64,000 nucleotides of DNA from JAMXLO01 sp963812505 (GTDB taxonomy: Bacteria; Pseudomonadota; Alphaproteobacteria; Acetobacterales; Acetobacteraceae): NCBI GenBank assembly GCA_963812505.1, contig CAWEVM010000008.1:372001-436000 (forward strand). Reading direction: 5' to 3'. Numbering within the stretch: position 1 is the stretch's first letter; each line of letters opens with the position of its first letter. The position numbers and the translations under genes are program-made. The notes under the pieces are model-generated. The model was not told the DNA's origin. It made no database searches and was given only the letters and a program-made list of their open reading frames with translations. Shown piece after piece: positions 49,917-60,956 of the stretch.

Positions 49917-52745
49917 TCAAGCGGGCAGCGATTCGCCCAGGAAGGAGCACGTCTGTTTGACCGCCTCTGCCAGGCCGACGCGCCGGATTGCCACACCGGC
50001 CGGGAATGCTGACAGCAGGCGCGATGGCGTCTGCCGGTCGAGCAGCACGAACACGCCGCGATCGGAGGTACGGCGGATCAGCCGGCCGAAGGCCTGGCGA
50101 AGGCGCAGGCGGGCAATGCGGTCGTCGAAACCCTTCGGATCGCCGTCCGAGAGGTGAACGCGCCGTTCCCTATGCAGAATGTCCGGGCGTGCCCAGGGAA
50201 CCTTCTCGAATACCACAAGGCGCAATGCGCGGCCGGGTACATCGACGCCGTCCCGCATCGCGTCGGTGCCGAGCAGGCAGCTCTCCTCCTCGGTGCGGAA
50301 GATGTCGACCAGGGTGGCGTTGCCCATCGCATCGACGTGCTGGGCGTAGAGCGGGATGCCGGCCGCCTCCAGTTCGGGCGCGATGCGCGCATGCACCGCC
50401 TGCAACCGGCGGATCGCGGTGAACAGGCCGAGCGCCCCACCGCCGGCGGCGATGAACAGGGCGCGATAGGCGGCGGCGAGCTGGGCGATGTCGCCACCAT
50501 AGACGTCGGTAACGATGAAGGCGCGGGTCTGGGCGGCGTAGTCGAACGGGCTCGCGACGGCGGCACGGATCGCCGGCGACGGCAGATGTGGCGCGCCCAC
50601 ACGTGCCTCGGCTGACTCCCAGGCGGACTCCGGATCGGCATCGCCCGCGTCGCGCAGCGTGGCCGAGGTGACCAGCAGACCCTGCGCCGGCGCCGCCAGC
50701 GTGGCCGCGAAGGGGATGGTGGGATCCAGCCAGTGGCTATGCAGGCCGACATCGATCTCCCGGCCACCCTCCACTCTGTCCACCCGCAGGAACAGGATAT
50801 GGTCAGGACGGCGGCCAGGCTCCGGTGTAGTCTCGATCAGAGCGTGCAGCATGTTCTGCCACGCGGAGAGTGGCGCCAGAACGCGGCGGTTGAGCGAACG
50901 GCCGATGGCCTCGATGCGATTGCGGGTCGTGGCGTCCATGTCGTCGGCCTCTTCATCGAGGCGGCCGAGCAGACGCTCGCGCAGCGTGGCGATCGGTCCG
51001 GCAATGCGGGCCAGCGCCCGGGCAAGGCGGTCGGCTGCTTCGGCGACGCCAGGGCCGAGTGGGAACACGTCGCATTCCAGTGCCCCCCAGCCGGCCTCGT
51101 CTCCCGCGGCACGCGCCTGCACCTGATGACGGATCAGGTGCAGGAAGGCCTCTGTGGGATTGGGCCGGCCGGCGTCCAGCCCGCCCAGCTCGGGGTGGTC
51201 CGTGCCGATGCGGCTTTGCCAGCCGGGTGCAGGCAGCGCTCGCGTCGCCTGCAATGCTGCGTCGAGCGGCGTCTCCAGCAACGGACGGGCGGCCACCAGT
51301 TCCTCGATCCGCCGCCTCAGGCCGCGGGCACGCGATCGGCCGCCTTCGGCGCCCAACAGCCAGCGGCGCACCTCCGCGGTCTCTAGGCCCGACAGTTCGG
51401 CGGCGAACGCGCTGTCGGCCGCGTCGAATACGTGGTGGCCTTCGTCGAACACGTAGCGGGTGGGCACGACGCTGTCGTCCAGCCCGCCCCAGGCGGCCTG
51501 GGTCATCACCAGCGCATGGTTGGCGACGACGAGTTGCGCGGTGCGTGCGCGGCGGATCGTGTGCTCGACGAAGCAGCGGCGCCAGTGCGGGCAGGCGGCG
51601 TGGATGCACTCGCCGCGCCGGTCCGCGAGGCCGAGGATGGTGGCGGTGCCGAACAATTCGCCAAGCCAGCCAGGCAGATCGCCGCCCTGGATGTCGCCGT
51701 CGTCGGTCACCAGCGCCCAGCGCGCGATGAGGCCAAGCGGGATGACCGAGGCCGGCGCGCGGCCCGAGGTCGCAGTGCCCAGAGCATCTTCCAGGTTCAG
51801 CAGGCACAGGTAGTTCTCGCGCCCCTTGCGGACGACCACGCGCCTGTGGCGCTCGGTTGGATCGGGAAACAGATGCGCCAGTTCAGCGTCGATCTGGCGT
51901 TGCAGGTGGCGGGTGAAGGTGCTGATCCACACGCCGCCGTGGTTCTTCTCCGCCCACAGGCTGGCCGGCGCCAGATAGCCGAGCGTCTTGCCGGTTCCGG
52001 TGCCGGCCTCGGCCAGCACGAGATGTGGGTCGCCGCGGGTCTCGCGCGGGGCGAACGCCGCCGCCGCGGCACCGGCGTAGTCCGCCTGCCCCGGCCGTTG
52101 CTCCGCGTCCGGGCCAAGCATGTCCGCGAGCCGCGATCGCGCCTCGGCCTCCGCCACCGGCCACGACGAAGGCGGCGGTAGTGGTGCGGCGTCCTCCCAC
52201 TCCGGCAGGCGCTTCCATACACGCAGCGCTTCGCTCGAGGGCGCGGCGGTCGGGCGACCGAGCGCAGTGGCGACGAAGGGTGCCCAGCCCCAGCCCGCCT
52301 GCCCCATGCGCGCCGCGAGCCCCGCCGCATCCCGGTTCAGCGCGACGTCGCTGCCCTGCGCCAGGCGGTGCAGCAAGGCGGCGACCAGTTCCGGCAGCAG
52401 TGCCGCCTCGGCTTCCAGGCCGCCGCGTGGTGGTTCAAAGTCGAGTGCCAGCGCAAGCCCGCGCGGGGTTGGCGCGGCCGCGCGAGCCGGCAGAGTGAAG
52501 GCGAAGAGCTCCAACAGATCGTATGCCGGCATGCCGCGCAGACCGAGCCGGCGGAACGTGGCGGGTGCATGCACCAGGAGAGGCGGCGGCAGGTCACGCA
52601 GATGGGCCGCGGCAGCCGCCACCGGCAACAGCAACAGTTCGCCGTCGGCAGTGAAGATTGCGGCGCGGCCGTGGCCGGCGACGACGGACGGCGCGTCGGG
52701 CAGAGCGATCCGAGGCATGGTCATCGAGCCGATGAGGTCACCCAC
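49917..52745 (-). CDS. DinG/XPD-type ATP-dependent DNA helicase
   Basis: Superfamily 2 helicase of about 935-942 aa. Walker A AEAGTGTGKT, the DEGH box, and the C-terminal QAFGRLIRRTSDRGVFVLLDRQ motif VI are clear. Cysteines in ENYLCLL and CIHAACPHWRRC fit the Fe-S cluster of DinG/XPD helicases. About 215 N-terminal residues precede the helicase domain and look less conserved. The GTG at 52745 and ATG at 52724 are both possible starts. Confidence 0.9.
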   Translation of the reverse strand: MGDLIGSMTMPRIALPDAPSVVAGHGRAAIFTADGELLLLPVAAAAAHLRDLPPPLLVHAPATFRRLGLRGMPAYDLLELFAFTLPARAAAPTPRGLALALDFEPPRGGLEAEAALLPELVAALLHRLAQGSDVALNRDAAGLAARMGQAGWGWAPFVATALGRPTAAPSSEALRVWKRLPEWEDAAPLPPPSSWPVAEAEARSRLADMLGPDAEQRPGQADYAGAAAAAFAPRETRGDPHLVLAEAGTGTGKTLGYLAPASLWAEKNHGGVWISTFTRHLQRQIDAELAHLFPDPTERHRRVVVRKGRENYLCLLNLEDALGTATSGRAPASVIPLGLIARWALVTDDGDIQGGDLPGWLGELFGTATILGLADRRGECIHAACPHWRRCFVEHTIRRARTAQLVVANHALVMTQAAWGGLDDSVVPTRYVFDEGHHVFDAADSAFAAELSGLETAEVRRWLLGAEGGRSRARGLRRRIEELVAARPLLETPLDAALQATRALPAPGWQSRIGTDHPELGGLDAGRPNPTEAFLHLIRHQVQARAAGDEAGWGALECDVFPLGPGVAEAADRLARALARIAGPIATLRERLLGRLDEEADDMDATTRNRIEAIGRSLNRRVLAPLSAWQNMLHALIETTPEPGRRPDHILFLRVDRVEGGREIDVGLHSHWLDPTIPFAATLAAPAQGLLVTSATLRDAGDADPESAWESAEARVGAPHLPSPAIRAAVASPFDYAAQTRAFIVTDVYGGDIAQLAAAYRALFIAAGGGALGLFTAIRRLQAVHARIAPELEAAGIPLYAQHVDAMGNATLVDIFRTEEESCLLGTDAMRDGVDVPGRALRLVVFEKVPWARPDILHRERRVHLSDGDPKGFDDRIARLRLRQAFGRLIRRTSDRGVFVLLDRQTPSRLLSAFPAGVAIRRVGLAEAVKQTCSFLGESLPA

Positions 52746-52874
52746 CTTCCCCTAGGCGCAATCGGCAGGCAACGCCATCGCCGACGGCGGTGGCAGCGGT
52801 GGTGGCATGTAACCGCAGCATAAAGTGACGCGTCACGATTGACCCCGCACTCGCCGGTTTCTAGCTTCCCGCGA

Positions 52875-54464
52875 ATGTCCGCAACAGTTCGCAACAACGA
52901 AGCGGCCCCGCTGAAGATCTGGCCGTTCGAGGAAGCCGCCAAGGTTGCCCAGCGTCTCGCCAGTTCCGGCAAGGCTTTCGCGTTGTTCGAGACAGGCTAC
53001 GGTCCCTCCGGTCTGCCGCATATCGGCACGTTCGGCGAAGTGGCGCGAACCTCGTGGGTGCGTCACGCGTTTACTGAACTCACCGGCCTGCCCTCGCGGC
53101 TGATCGCGTTCAGCGACGACATGGACGGACTGCGCAAGGTACCCGACAACGTGCCCAACCGCGACCTGCTGACGCCGTATCTCGGCAAGCCACTGACCCG
53201 CATCCCGGACCCGTTCGGCTCGCATGACAGCTTCGGCGCGCACAACAATGCGCGGCTGCGGGCGTTTCTGGATTCGTTTGGCTTCGATTACGAATTCGCC
53301 TCGTCCACCGAATACTACGCAGCCGGCCGGTTCGATGCGGCGCTGATCCGCGTGTTGGAATGCTATGATGAGGTGATGGCGGTCATTCTGCCGACGCTCG
53401 GCCCAGAGCGACGCGCCACCTACTCGCCGATCCTGCCGATCCATCCGCGCACCGGCCGCGTCATGCAGGTGCCGATGGAGCGCCACGATCCAGCCGCCGG
53501 CACGGTGGCATGGCGTGATCCGGACAGCGGCGAGGCGTTCGAAACTTCGGTGAAAGGCGGTGGGTGCAAACTGCAATGGAAGGCTGACTGGGCGATGCGC
53601 TGGTACGCGCTCGACGTCGATTACGAGATGTCGGGCAAGGACCTGATCGATTCGGTGCGTCTTTCGGGCCGCATCTGCCGAATTCTCGGCAGCACGCCAC
53701 CCGAAGGCTTCACCTATGAACTGTTTCTTGACGACCACGCGCAGAAGATAAGCAAGTCGAAGGGCAATGGCCTGTCGGTTGAGGAGTGGCTGCGCTATGC
53801 GCCGCCCGAGAGCCTGTCGCAGTTCATGTTCAACGCGCCACAGCGCGCCAAACGGTTGTATTTCGATGTGATCCCCCGTGCGGTCGATGAATACCTGACA
53901 AACGCCGCGCGTCTCCCGACGCAGTCGCCGGCAGAGCAGAAGCTCAATCCGGCGTGGCATATTCATGCCGGGCGTCTGCCGAACCATGGCGGAAGTCCGG
54001 TGTCGTTCGGGATGCTGCTGAATCTCGCGTCCGTGGTGAACGCGGAGACGCCGGCCATTCTGTGGGGCTTCATTCGTCGCTACATGCCGGATGCGACTCC
54101 CGAGACCATGCCGTTCCTCGACAGGCTGGTCGATCACGCCATCGCCTACTACCGCGACTTCGTCCGGCCGGAAAAACGCTACCGCCATCCGACGGACCTT
54201 GAACGCGCAGCACTCGCCGACCTCGCCGAGACGCTGAAGAGCCTGGACCCAGGTGCCGATGCCGAAGCGATCCAGACCATCGTATATGAGGTAGGCAAGC
54301 GGCATCCGTTCGGTGAACTGCGCGCCTGGTTCGGCTGCCTGTATCAGGTGCTGCTTGGCCAGCAGGAGGGCCCGCGCTTCGGTGGCTTCACCGCGTTGTA
54401 CGGCATCGACGAAACGGTGGCGCTGATCGAGGCCGCGCTGTCGCGCCCGGCCGACGCCGTCTGA
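52875..54464 (+). CDS. lysS: Lysyl-tRNA synthetase, class I
   Basis: Charges tRNA-Lys; this is the class I (archaeal-type) enzyme found in many alphaproteobacteria, 529 aa. Signatures are HIGH as PHIGTFGE and KMSKS as KISKSKG, with the C-terminal alpha-helix cage domain. The ATG at 52875 (MSATVRN) lacks a strong ribosome-binding site. It ends six bases before a lysyl-phosphatidylglycerol synthase-like gene, which would use its product. Confidence 0.96.
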   Translation: MSATVRNNEAAPLKIWPFEEAAKVAQRLASSGKAFALFETGYGPSGLPHIGTFGEVARTSWVRHAFTELTGLPSRLIAFSDDMDGLRKVPDNVPNRDLLTPYLGKPLTRIPDPFGSHDSFGAHNNARLRAFLDSFGFDYEFASSTEYYAAGRFDAALIRVLECYDEVMAVILPTLGPERRATYSPILPIHPRTGRVMQVPMERHDPAAGTVAWRDPDSGEAFETSVKGGGCKLQWKADWAMRWYALDVDYEMSGKDLIDSVRLSGRICRILGSTPPEGFTYELFLDDHAQKISKSKGNGLSVEEWLRYAPPESLSQFMFNAPQRAKRLYFDVIPRAVDEYLTNAARLPTQSPAEQKLNPAWHIHAGRLPNHGGSPVSFGMLLNLASVVNAETPAILWGFIRRYMPDATPETMPFLDRLVDHAIAYYRDFVRPEKRYRHPTDLERAALADLAETLKSLDPGADAEAIQTIVYEVGKRHPFGELRAWFGCLYQVLLGQQEGPRFGGFTALYGIDETVALIEAALSRPADAV

Positions 54465-54469
54465 CGACG

Positions 54470-56500
54470 ATGTCGCCTCAACGCGCGCGCGACATCGGCA
54501 GGGCCTGCCTGCTGCAGTTGCCGGCGATCATCGGCGTCCTGCTGCTGATCGGCGCGATCTACGTCGTGCAGAAGGAATTCCGCCATCTGCGGCTGCACGA
54601 CATCGTCACCGCACTGCATGACATTCCGCTGCGCGCCCTGGCGATCGGCTTCCTGTTCACCGTGCTCTCCTACGGCGTGCTGACCATCTACGATCGGCTC
54701 GGCACGATCTACGCCGGACACAAAGTGTCGTACGGTCGCGTCGCATTCGCTTCGTTCTGTGCTTATGCGCTGTCGCACAATCTGGGCTTCGCTGCCGTGT
54801 CCGGTGCCGCGGTGCGCTATCGCCTGTATGCGCATTGGGGGCTGACGCCGTTTCAAATCGCCAAGACGGTGGCGTTTTGCAGCCTGACCTTCGCGCTTGG
54901 CGGCATGGTGCTGGGCGGCACGATCCTGTTCCTCGAACCGCGATCGATTCCGTTCTTCGGCGAGCATCTGCCGGCGGCGGTAATGCACGCGGTGGGTGCG
55001 CTGCTCTGGGCCATCGTGATCGGCTACGTCACGTTGTCACGCGTATTCGGTCGCATACGTTTCTTCGGGTACGAGATCGCCCTGCCGGGTTGGCGCATGG
55101 CGATCCTGCAGGTGCTGCTGGCGACCGTCGATGTCGCGATCACCGCGTCGATCTTCTGGGCGCTGCTGCCGGCCACATCAAGTCTGACCTGGCCGATATT
55201 CCTGGGCGTCTACGTCGCATCCTACACGGCGGGGCTCGCCGCCAATCTGCCGGGCGGCATCGGCGTGTTCGACTCCGCGATCCTGCTCGGCCTGGCGCCT
55301 TACATGAGCGCACCGCGCATCGTCGGCGCGATCGTGGTGTTCCGCCTCTACTACTACGTCATCCCGCTGTTCCTTGCCGGCACTCTGTTCACCGGCAACG
55401 AGCTGTTGCTGCGCGGCAGCGTGCTGCTCCGTCGCGCGGAACGGCTCGGCGGATTGGCCCGTTGGAGCGAGCCCGACTTCGCGGTCGCCAGTGCCACCGG
55501 CCTGGTCGCGCTCTGCGGCATGATGCTGCTGTGCGTCGGCATCCTGGCACCGCAGCCCGACTTCTCCTGGATCGACCCCGACTTCGCCGAGATGGCCAGT
55601 CAGGCCGGCCAGTTCATCCCATCGTTGATCGGCGCCGGTCTGGTGGTGGTGGCACTCGGCCTGTCGCAGCGGGTCAATCTGGCGTGGGGCGCGACGATCT
55701 TCCTGCTGGTCGTCGGCGCGGCGTTCACCGCGACCCAGGGCGAGCGGCTGTGGATCTCCGGCGTGCTGGTGGCAGTCACCATGCTGGTGGCGCCTCTGCG
55801 CCGCAGCTTCTACCGCCATGCCAGCCTGCTGAGTGGACCGCTGGACGCGGCGAGTGCGCTCTCGCTGTTCGCTCTGGTGATCTGTCTGCTCGCGCTGGCC
55901 GGCACGCGCCCGCGCGTGCACCTGCTGACCAACAACGCCTGGTGGGCGGTGGTGATGTCGCACGACGTGCCGAATTCGCTGCGCCTGACCGTGGCGCTGG
56001 CGGTGGCACTCGCGTTGATCGCGAGCTGGCGTTTGCTGCGGCCCGGCAAGGTGCGCTCTCTGCCGTGGGATGCCGCGTCGCGACAGCGGCTGGCACTGCT
56101 CGGCGGCACGATACCACCGGCGAAGGCCGACGGCGTGGTGCTCGGCGAGGCGCAGCGCGCGGGTATCCCATTCCGTCGCTGCGGGCGCGTGCTGCTGGGA
56201 CTTGGCGACCCGATGGGCGCCGAGGGTGACAGGGTCTCGGCGATCTGGCGCCTGCGCGATCTGGCGCAGCAGGAGGGGCTGGATCCGGCGTTCTGGCGCG
56301 CCGGGCCGGATTTGCTGAAGGTGTATGGCGATCTGGGCCTGACCGCGGTGCCATTGGGCCCGGACGGGCTGCCGCAGACCGAGAATGGGCCCGAGGCTCG
56401 GCAATACTTGGTGTGCGTGGCCGAGAGGGATCTGAACACGCTGCTCCCATTACTGGCCCAACTGGCCACCAATCAGGATTTCGTCCCCGCGGCGGCATGA
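54470..56500 (+). CDS. MprF/LpiA-like membrane protein with a shortened C-terminal domain
   Basis: A 676-aa protein. Residues 1-520 form about 14 helices of the UPF0104 flippase-like domain (GGIGVFDSAILLGL motif). Residues about 525-676 are only the first part of the DUF2156 aminoacyl-transferase domain (GIPFRRCGRVLLGLGDPMGA, FWRAGPDLLKVYGDLGLTAVPLG). Full MprF is about 840-870 aa, so the second half of the catalytic domain, where lysine transfer takes place, is missing. It follows lysS directly. It may have lost catalysis but kept lipid transport or sensing. Confidence 0.88.
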   Translation: MSPQRARDIGRACLLQLPAIIGVLLLIGAIYVVQKEFRHLRLHDIVTALHDIPLRALAIGFLFTVLSYGVLTIYDRLGTIYAGHKVSYGRVAFASFCAYALSHNLGFAAVSGAAVRYRLYAHWGLTPFQIAKTVAFCSLTFALGGMVLGGTILFLEPRSIPFFGEHLPAAVMHAVGALLWAIVIGYVTLSRVFGRIRFFGYEIALPGWRMAILQVLLATVDVAITASIFWALLPATSSLTWPIFLGVYVASYTAGLAANLPGGIGVFDSAILLGLAPYMSAPRIVGAIVVFRLYYYVIPLFLAGTLFTGNELLLRGSVLLRRAERLGGLARWSEPDFAVASATGLVALCGMMLLCVGILAPQPDFSWIDPDFAEMASQAGQFIPSLIGAGLVVVALGLSQRVNLAWGATIFLLVVGAAFTATQGERLWISGVLVAVTMLVAPLRRSFYRHASLLSGPLDAASALSLFALVICLLALAGTRPRVHLLTNNAWWAVVMSHDVPNSLRLTVALAVALALIASWRLLRPGKVRSLPWDAASRQRLALLGGTIPPAKADGVVLGEAQRAGIPFRRCGRVLLGLGDPMGAEGDRVSAIWRLRDLAQQEGLDPAFWRAGPDLLKVYGDLGLTAVPLGPDGLPQTENGPEARQYLVCVAERDLNTLLPLLAQLATNQDFVPAAA

Positions 56501-56548
56501 ACCGACTCGGCCCCGACCGAGGCATAATCGCCGCGTGTAACGCTAGGA

Positions 56549-57748
56549 ATGACCATGCTCGTCGTCGCACTCACCATTGTCGCGGCACTTTCGGCCATTG
56601 CCGCATTGCTGGTCGTGCTGCGCCAGGCCGCCATGCTGCAACGCCTGCGCCTGCTGGCCGAGCAAAGCGTAGCCGGCACGCGCAGCGAGGCTGAAACCAC
56701 CCGCGCTGCGTTGTCGCGCGAGCAAGGCCAGCAGCGCCAGGAGGTCGGCGCGCACTTCGAAGGCGTCCGCGCGATGCTGGAGAGCAAGCTGCGCGAGTTG
56801 CGTGAGGGCAATGAGGCGAAGCTCGCGGAAATCCAGAAGACGGTGAACGAGCAGCTCCACGCCGCGGTCGAGAAGCAGATGAACGAGAGCTTCAACCGGG
56901 TGATCGACCAGTTCGCCGCGGTGCAGAAGGCGATGGGCGACGTGCAGGCGGTCACCGCGCAGATCGGCGACATCAAGCGGCTGTTCTCCAACGTGAAGAC
57001 GCGCGGCGGCTGGGGCGAGACACAGGTGCGCGCGATGCTCGACGACATCCTGCCGCCCGGCGAGTACGAGGCCAACTGCAAGGTGCGGCCCGACAGCAAC
57101 GACGTGGTGGAGTTCGCCGTTCGCATGCCGATGAAGGGCGCGGACCGGCCGCTGCTGCCGATCGATGCGAAGTTCCCGGTGGAAGACTACGAGCGTCTGC
57201 TGGCGGCATCCGACGCGGGCGATGCGGATGCGGAACGCGCCGCGACGCGCATGCTGGAACGGCGCATGCGCGACGAGGCGAGGAAGATCGCGACGAAGTA
57301 CATCAATCCGCCGGTGACGGTGGAATTCGCCGTGCTGTACCTGCCGACCGACGCGCTCTACACCGAAGTCGCACGCATTCCGGGTCTGATCGATGAGATC
57401 GGCCGCGAGTGTCGCGTGCTGGTGATGGGGCCCTCGCTGTTCCCGGCGCTGCTGCGCACCATCCATCTCGGGTTCATCACGCTGGCGCTGGAGCAGAAGG
57501 CCGATCAGATCCGCGACCTGCTGGGCTCCACGCGCACCGAGATGCTGAAAATGGATGACGTGCTGGAGCGCCTGGCGAAGCAGGCGGGTGCGTTCAGCAA
57601 CACGATCGATCGTGCGCGCACACGCACCCGTGCCGTCACACGCAAGCTGCGCGGCGTGGAGGCGGTCGACAGCGGGCGCGCCGAGCAGTTGCTGGAAATC
57701 GACGCTGAGATGCTGGCGGAGACGCCGGCCGAGCTGACGGAGGAATGA
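56549..57748 (+). CDS. rmuC: DNA recombination protein RmuC
   Basis: RmuC family protein of 399 aa: N-terminal helix (residues 3-24), a long coiled coil, then the nuclease-like RmuC domain (RGGWGETQVRAMLDDILPPGEYE, DAKFP, EFAVLYLPTDALYTEV). It limits inversions at repeats in E. coli. The length fits. It converges on the histidine kinase gene on the other strand, with family B repeat copy 2 between them. Confidence 0.95.
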   Translation: MTMLVVALTIVAALSAIAALLVVLRQAAMLQRLRLLAEQSVAGTRSEAETTRAALSREQGQQRQEVGAHFEGVRAMLESKLRELREGNEAKLAEIQKTVNEQLHAAVEKQMNESFNRVIDQFAAVQKAMGDVQAVTAQIGDIKRLFSNVKTRGGWGETQVRAMLDDILPPGEYEANCKVRPDSNDVVEFAVRMPMKGADRPLLPIDAKFPVEDYERLLAASDAGDADAERAATRMLERRMRDEARKIATKYINPPVTVEFAVLYLPTDALYTEVARIPGLIDEIGRECRVLVMGPSLFPALLRTIHLGFITLALEQKADQIRDLLGSTRTEMLKMDDVLERLAKQAGAFSNTIDRARTRTRAVTRKLRGVEAVDSGRAEQLLEIDAEMLAETPAELTEE

Positions 57749-57822
57749 TACCGACTTCGCAACGGGCATCCGTCGGTTATCGCGGGCAGTGCAAGACGCC
57801 ACAGTGCGGTGCCGGAACCCGC

Positions 57823-60802
57823 TCAATGAGACCGTTGCACCACATTCGTCATGGTTGGGCTTGGCCCAACCATCCACGTCTTCTCTTGAGGCGTGCGGCG
57901 AAGACGTGGATGCTGACCTTCGTCGGCATGACGGTCGCCGTTGTTGCCGCCAATGGAGAAGAAGAACGCGGCCCCCTTATCAACTTCGCTCTCCGCCCAG
58001 ACACGCCCGCCATGGCGCGTGATGATTCGTCTGACGATCGACAACCCAACACCGGTGCCGGGGAACTCTGCTCCATGCAGGCGTTGGAAGGTTCCGAACA
58101 GCTTGTCGGCATATCTCATGTCGAAGCCGACGCCATTGTCACGGACGAAGTAGACAGTCACGCCGTCGCTGACTTCTGCGCCGATCGTGATGACGGCCCT
58201 GTCCCTCGGCCCGGTATATTTGACGGCATTGCCGAGCAGATTCGCCCACACCTGCTGGAGCATGGTGGCGTCGCCTTGTGCCGAGGGCAGCTCGCCTATC
58301 TCGAAGTCCACCAGACGGCCGGCGGTGGCCGGCTCCAGATCGCTGATCGTCTCCCGCACGGCAGCCTGCATATCCACATCGGCTGCCTTCAATTCCATGC
58401 GGCCAACACGGGAGAACGCCAGGATGTCGTCGATCATTCGTGCCATGCGCTGCGTGCTGCCGCGCACGACGCCGATGACGCGCTTTCCCTCCGCGTCAAG
58501 TTTTTCGCCGTAATCCTCCAGGAGAATGCGGGAGAAGCCGTCGATGGCGCGCAACGGCGCACGCAGGTCGTGCGATACCGAATGGGCAAAGGCATCCAGC
58601 TCCTTGTTGGCGTCCTCCAGGTGGGCTTGCACCTGTTCGCGTTCAGCGATCTCACGTCGCGCCGCCTCGTAAAGCTGTGCGCGATCGATCAGCACTGCCA
58701 ACTGGCGGCCCGACACCGGCAAGCAGGGTGATTTCATCCGGCGTGAATTGCCCGACGTGCCGCCTGCCAAGCACGAACGTGCCGATTGCGTGACCCTCAA
58801 TGACGAGTGGAACACCGGCAACGGTCTGAAAGCCTTCCACCTCCAGCATGCTCTTCAGCCGTGGACTCGGGTAATTCTCGAAACTGACCGTCACGACCTC
58901 GCCTTTCGCCAGTGCCAGGCCGGAGACGCCTTCCTCGCGCGTCATCTTGCCCGCGATGCTCGCCAGATTCGACGCATAATGGAACCCGGCCACCAGCGTC
59001 AGGCTCTCCCCGTCTGGCTCCAGAAGATAGAGCGCTCCGGCCTCGGCTCCGATGGCCGCCAAGGCAGCATCCACGGCAAGCTCGAGCCGCTCCCGCAGGT
59101 CGAGTGAACGTTCTGCCGCGACGCCGATCGCATTGTAGACCGCCAGTTCACGATCCCGACGTACGATCTCCGCCATCATTTCGGTGCGCTCGGCGAGTTG
59201 GCGCTGCGTCGTTTCGTACAGCTCCGCATGATGGATGAATGCGCCCATCTGTTGGCCGATCGCGGCCAACAGCGCGATCTCATCGGCAGCGAGCTCCCGT
59301 CTGTGGCGATCGGCCAAGCCGAGCAGACCGACCAGCTTGCCCTCGGCAATCAGCGGCACGCGTCCCGAGGTCTGATAGCCATTGCGAACAAGCACGTCCC
59401 TGATGCGCGGGATCGGATGCGACGCGACATCGTCGATCTTCGGCTCGCGTTCGGATCCGTCGTCACGAAAGAGCTGAGAAACCTGTACGGTGCTGAATGC
59501 CTCGGCGTAATCCACCGGCATGCCGTGCTCCGCTCGCACAGTCATCGTCGCGCCGGACGGATCAACCAGCCAGATTCCCGCCGCGTCAAATGCGAGACCA
59601 TCCACGACAGCGTGCATCAAGGATTGCAGTCGTTCCTGCAAGCTGAAGGTCTGCTCCGCTGCGCTGCTGATTGCTCGGAAAATCGAGAGATCGCGCTCTC
59701 GCAGCCGGAGCCCAGCCGTGCGCTCGCGTTCCAAGGCGGCCTCGTGCAGCAACTCCGCAGCACTGTGCAGCCGGTCCGCGGCCACCTGCGCCTCCACGAG
59801 GTCGAGACGCTGAACCGGTAGCGGGCCGCCGCGCTCCATCGCGTCGGCAATCGCGGCAAGCGAAGCCACAGGTCGGGCAATCCGTCGGCCATGGTAGAGT
59901 GCCAACGACAACGCGCAGGCTGTCAACAGCGCAGCGCCGCCGACAAACTCCCAAAGCGCTCTCCACAGTGGCGCGTTCAGAACCGAATCTTGTATGCTGA
60001 GCGCCACCGTCCAGCCGGTCAGGCGGGATTTGACGAACGCGCCACGTACGGCCACCCCCTCAAGGGAACGCGATTCATCAAAGCCCTCATCGCGGTCACT
60101 GATTGCTTCAAGGAATGACGCGCTGGCTGGCTTCCCAATAAACTGCGCCTCGCTCTGCGTGCGCGCCAGGATGATGTTGTTGCGATCGATCACCACTCCG
60201 AGCACGCCCGCGGGAAACGGCTCCCTGCGAAAGATCTGGGATACGGATCCCGGCGAGAACACCACGCCCAGCACAAACGGGACGGCGTCGTTCTCGATCA
60301 CCGGCACCAGGATGGCGAGCGAGAGGGACCTGGTGGCCGATGCGGTGAACAGGTCGGAAACCGCCGACTGCCTGGTTTCAGCGGCACGCTGCACCGTTGC
60401 CGATATTGCGGTCTGCGACAGGGGCTCCTCAAACGGCAGGTTAGTGGCAAAGACGATGCGCCCGGACAGGTCGTAGAGGACAATTCGCGTGTCCGCATAG
60501 CCGGATACTGCCGCCTTGGCGAAACCATAGAAGCCACGCAGATCGCGTTCGCGCTCCTGCAGCTTGGGCGACTGGCTCAGCGTTTCCACGATCGCTTGCA
60601 GCCTGTGGATCTCGACATCGACAGTCTGTGCCGCCGCCCGTGTCGTCGCCTGGAGCTGCTGGAGATATTGCGCGTGCGCCAGCAAGGCATCGCGCACAAT
60701 CATGAACGCCCCGAAGGCCAGCACAGGCAGGATGGTAGCGCCGACCAGGATGACCAGGCGGCGTACTATTGTCTGCGGCCGTCCGGCTCCACGACTGTAC
60801 AT
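57823..60802 (-). pseudogene. Histidine kinase (double GAF), split by one frameshift
   Basis: One large sensor kinase read in two frames. The first frame (from 60802, 716 codons) has a membrane helix, a periplasmic sensor region, a second helix with HAMP, and two GAF domains. Near 58711-58719 the frame changes, and from 58720 to 57823 it continues as QLAVLIDRAQLYEAARREI, HisKA (AHSVSHDLRAPLRAIDGFS) and HATPase_c. A single indel restores one protein. The last ~45 residues come from the family B repeat (HPRLRR..WMVGPSP) and have no family counterpart. Confidence 0.85.
57847..57933. repeat. Dispersed repeat, family B copy 2
   Basis: Outer arms CGTCATG/CATGACG and a perfect 13-bp inner inverted repeat, CATCCACGTCTTC (57871-57883) with GAAGACGTGGATG (57900-57912), around a 16-nt loop. 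It lies between convergent rmuC and the histidine kinase gene and encodes the kinase's C-terminal tail. The palindrome could terminate transcription on both strands. Confidence 0.75.
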
Positions 60803-60956
60803 GGCTGAACGCAGCTACGCTTGGGCGAGGCTAATATTATCTTAACACCTTGCCTCTCATCTGTGCCTCTCGGATTCCGGAAAGGCTGGCGAGGTGGCAG
60901 GGGTGTCGGTCAACGCACAGCGCGCCCGCCACGAAATGATTGCGGAGGGGGTGGCG

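Noticed and set aside
55178..56404. 408-codon reverse frame opposite the MprF-like gene
   Set aside because: Low-complexity antisense translation rich in Gln, Arg and His; no start signals.
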